A stretch of DNA of 15,111 nt, from the NCBI GenBank assembly GCA_020434085.1, contig JAGRBM010000426.1, positions 1 through 15,111 of the forward strand, given 5' to 3'. The translations under genes and the position numbers were made by a program. Of this stretch, positions 14,263 to 15,111 are shown piece after piece; position 1 is the stretch's first letter; each line of letters starts with the position of its first letter. The DNA comes from Chrysiogenia bacterium. Its GTDB lineage: Bacteria; JAGRBM01. Below the pieces are notes generated by a model. That model did no database searches and was not told the origin of the DNA. It was given only the letters and a program-made list of their open reading frames with translations.

Positions 14263-14988
14263 TTACCATGCGATCCCATTCCCTACGGAAACTCCAGTCA
14301 CCTTTCCATCCAGAAAATTCACCAAGATCTCGGAGTATATCCTTAAGTAACAACTGTCGGGCTGATCGATCCTGCAATCCAAGGACTTTGATGAACCCAT
14401 CAAGTCCTCGAATGGCCGCTTAACAAGCAAGTGGTAGGTATAGCGCCAAGCGAACTCATTCTCTTCAAGCGGCTTGCCGAGTATCGCCCTTACAGCCTCT
14501 TTCTCCAACCCTATCCGAAGGCCGCTTTCCGTCGCGACCAGCCCGTTTACCCTTGCTGATTTTTCACACAAATGACGATGGAAATACCGATCCTGCTTTG
14601 CTGCGATTCGAAACGATGACAGATTATGAAAACCTCCCACAGGTCCGGTGCAAAATTCTACCGCTGTCTCATCGTTTGTGTCTGCGGCCACATAGCAGGC
14701 ACAGTTCGAAATATTCTCATTTCCCGAGTCACGCGTCTCTCCAAGCTTAAGGCGCACCGACTCAATCGTATCTTCAGTCGATTCATGAATATCGAATCCC
14801 ATGAACTTGAGATGCCGTCGATCAATTTGCACGGCGATGCCGGGCCGCTCCGTCGGCACTTTCTCCTCCGGCAATGACTCCCATTGCGCACGCGTTAGGT
14901 CGGCGGCCATTCCCGTCAATACCAACAACGCCAGCACGCCAAAACGAGTCAGCAGTGCTCCTGATGATCTCATCAAATTCCGTCTCAC
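14263..14988 (-). CDS. Hypothetical secreted protein
   Basis: A 241-residue protein with an N-terminal signal: a basic start, the hydrophobic stretch FGVLALLVLTGMAA, and a possible cleavage after TRA before QWESL. The mature part has several cysteines (CACY, FCTGP, HLCEKS, LDCRI, DSCY) that could form disulfides. GLRIGLEKEAVRAILGKPLEENEFAWRY resembles the short helix-plus-strand motif seen in SmpA/OmlA-like and related small periplasmic proteins; no function is assigned. The GTG start at 14988 is preferred because it overlaps the upstream GNAT stop as GTGA and GGAGG lies 4 nt before it. GTG 15003 and ATG 14973 are alternatives. GC is about 50% in a sampled stretch (14401-14460), well below the neighbours, suggesting separate ancestry. 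Confidence 0.7.
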   Translation of the reverse strand: MRRNLMRSSGALLTRFGVLALLVLTGMAADLTRAQWESLPEEKVPTERPGIAVQIDRRHLKFMGFDIHESTEDTIESVRLKLGETRDSGNENISNCACYVAADTNDETAVEFCTGPVGGFHNLSSFRIAAKQDRYFHRHLCEKSARVNGLVATESGLRIGLEKEAVRAILGKPLEENEFAWRYTYHLLVKRPFEDLMGSSKSLDCRIDQPDSCYLRIYSEILVNFLDGKVTGVSVGNGIAW

Positions 14989-15111
14989 TTCCCCTCCCGC
15001 CACATGAGCCAGATCTTTGCGCCCAGCACTTCGATCTGGCGGCTTACTTCGAAGCCGAATTTCGAATAGAAGCGCACGCTGCTCTCCCGCCCGGTTTCGA
15101 GATAGCCACCG
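14985..15111 (-). CDS. GNAT-family acetyltransferase, C-terminal fragment (cut by window edge)
   Basis: The last 41 codons are visible, ending at TGA 14987-14985. The sequence contains YLETGRESSVRFYSKFGFEV and closes with IWLMWREGK. The pattern YLET...FY.KFGFEV...W.MWRE is the hallmark C-terminal strand-helix-strand of GNAT N-acetyltransferases, where the Asn/Ser...Tyr segment lies by acetyl-CoA. The acceptor substrate cannot be judged. The stop overlaps the GTG start of the secreted-protein gene, implying one transcript and coupled translation. Confidence 0.85.
   Translation of the reverse strand, partial: GGYLETGRESSVRFYSKFGFEVSRQIEVLGAKIWLMWREGK

Overview
The window is GC-rich (roughly 60-65% by eye) DNA from a Gram-negative bacterium. 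Evidence for an outer membrane is LolA, a lipobox-bearing lipoprotein and a hybrid sensor kinase. The gene mix (tilS-lolA-SGNH lipoprotein, eno, a Baeyer-Villiger-type monooxygenase, MDR oxidoreductases, two-component genes and many lone ORFs of unknown function) would fit a deltaproteobacterial or myxobacterial-type environmental lineage. That placement is only an inference. I see no transposase, integrase, phage gene, CRISPR array or rRNA.

Layout. 1-989 (minus) is a multi-TM protein with a degenerate GGDEF domain, cut by the left edge. 990-1332 looks like an intergenic gap but holds a complete small transcription unit on the minus strand: a near-consensus sigma70 promoter overlapping the stop codon of the upstream gene, an unusually long Shine-Dalgarno sequence, an 11-codon ORF, about 100 nt of foldable RNA and an intrinsic terminator. 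1329-4034 (minus) is a tightly packed operon in transcription order tilS - lolA - SGNH lipoprotein. 4035-4157 is the divergent promoter region for tilS and eno. 4158-5629 (plus) is enolase followed by a tRNA with anticodon CAU. 5765-6718 (plus) is an MDR reductase, separated from a convergent flavin monooxygenase (6818-8341, minus) by a bidirectional terminator. The monooxygenase promoter carries operator-like palindromes.

8463-8984 (minus) and 9173-9679 (plus) are divergent small membrane proteins of unknown function. 9826-12569 (plus) is a two-component cassette: a membrane hybrid histidine kinase with PAS, kinase core and receiver, then a stand-alone receiver. It ends tail-to-tail, with overlapping stop codons, against a minus-strand NADPH-dependent MDR reductase (12566-13582). 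Upstream of that lie a protein of unknown function with its own terminator (13681-14163), a secreted protein of lower GC content (14263-14988), and the C-terminus of a GNAT acetyltransferase at the right edge, coupled to the secreted protein by a GTGA overlap.

The most novel-looking element is the 1076-1332 unit. Its extended Shine-Dalgarno can pair with RNA starting exactly at the micro-ORF stop codon, so it could act as a translation-responsive leader or regulatory RNA. This is a prediction from sequence and is untested.
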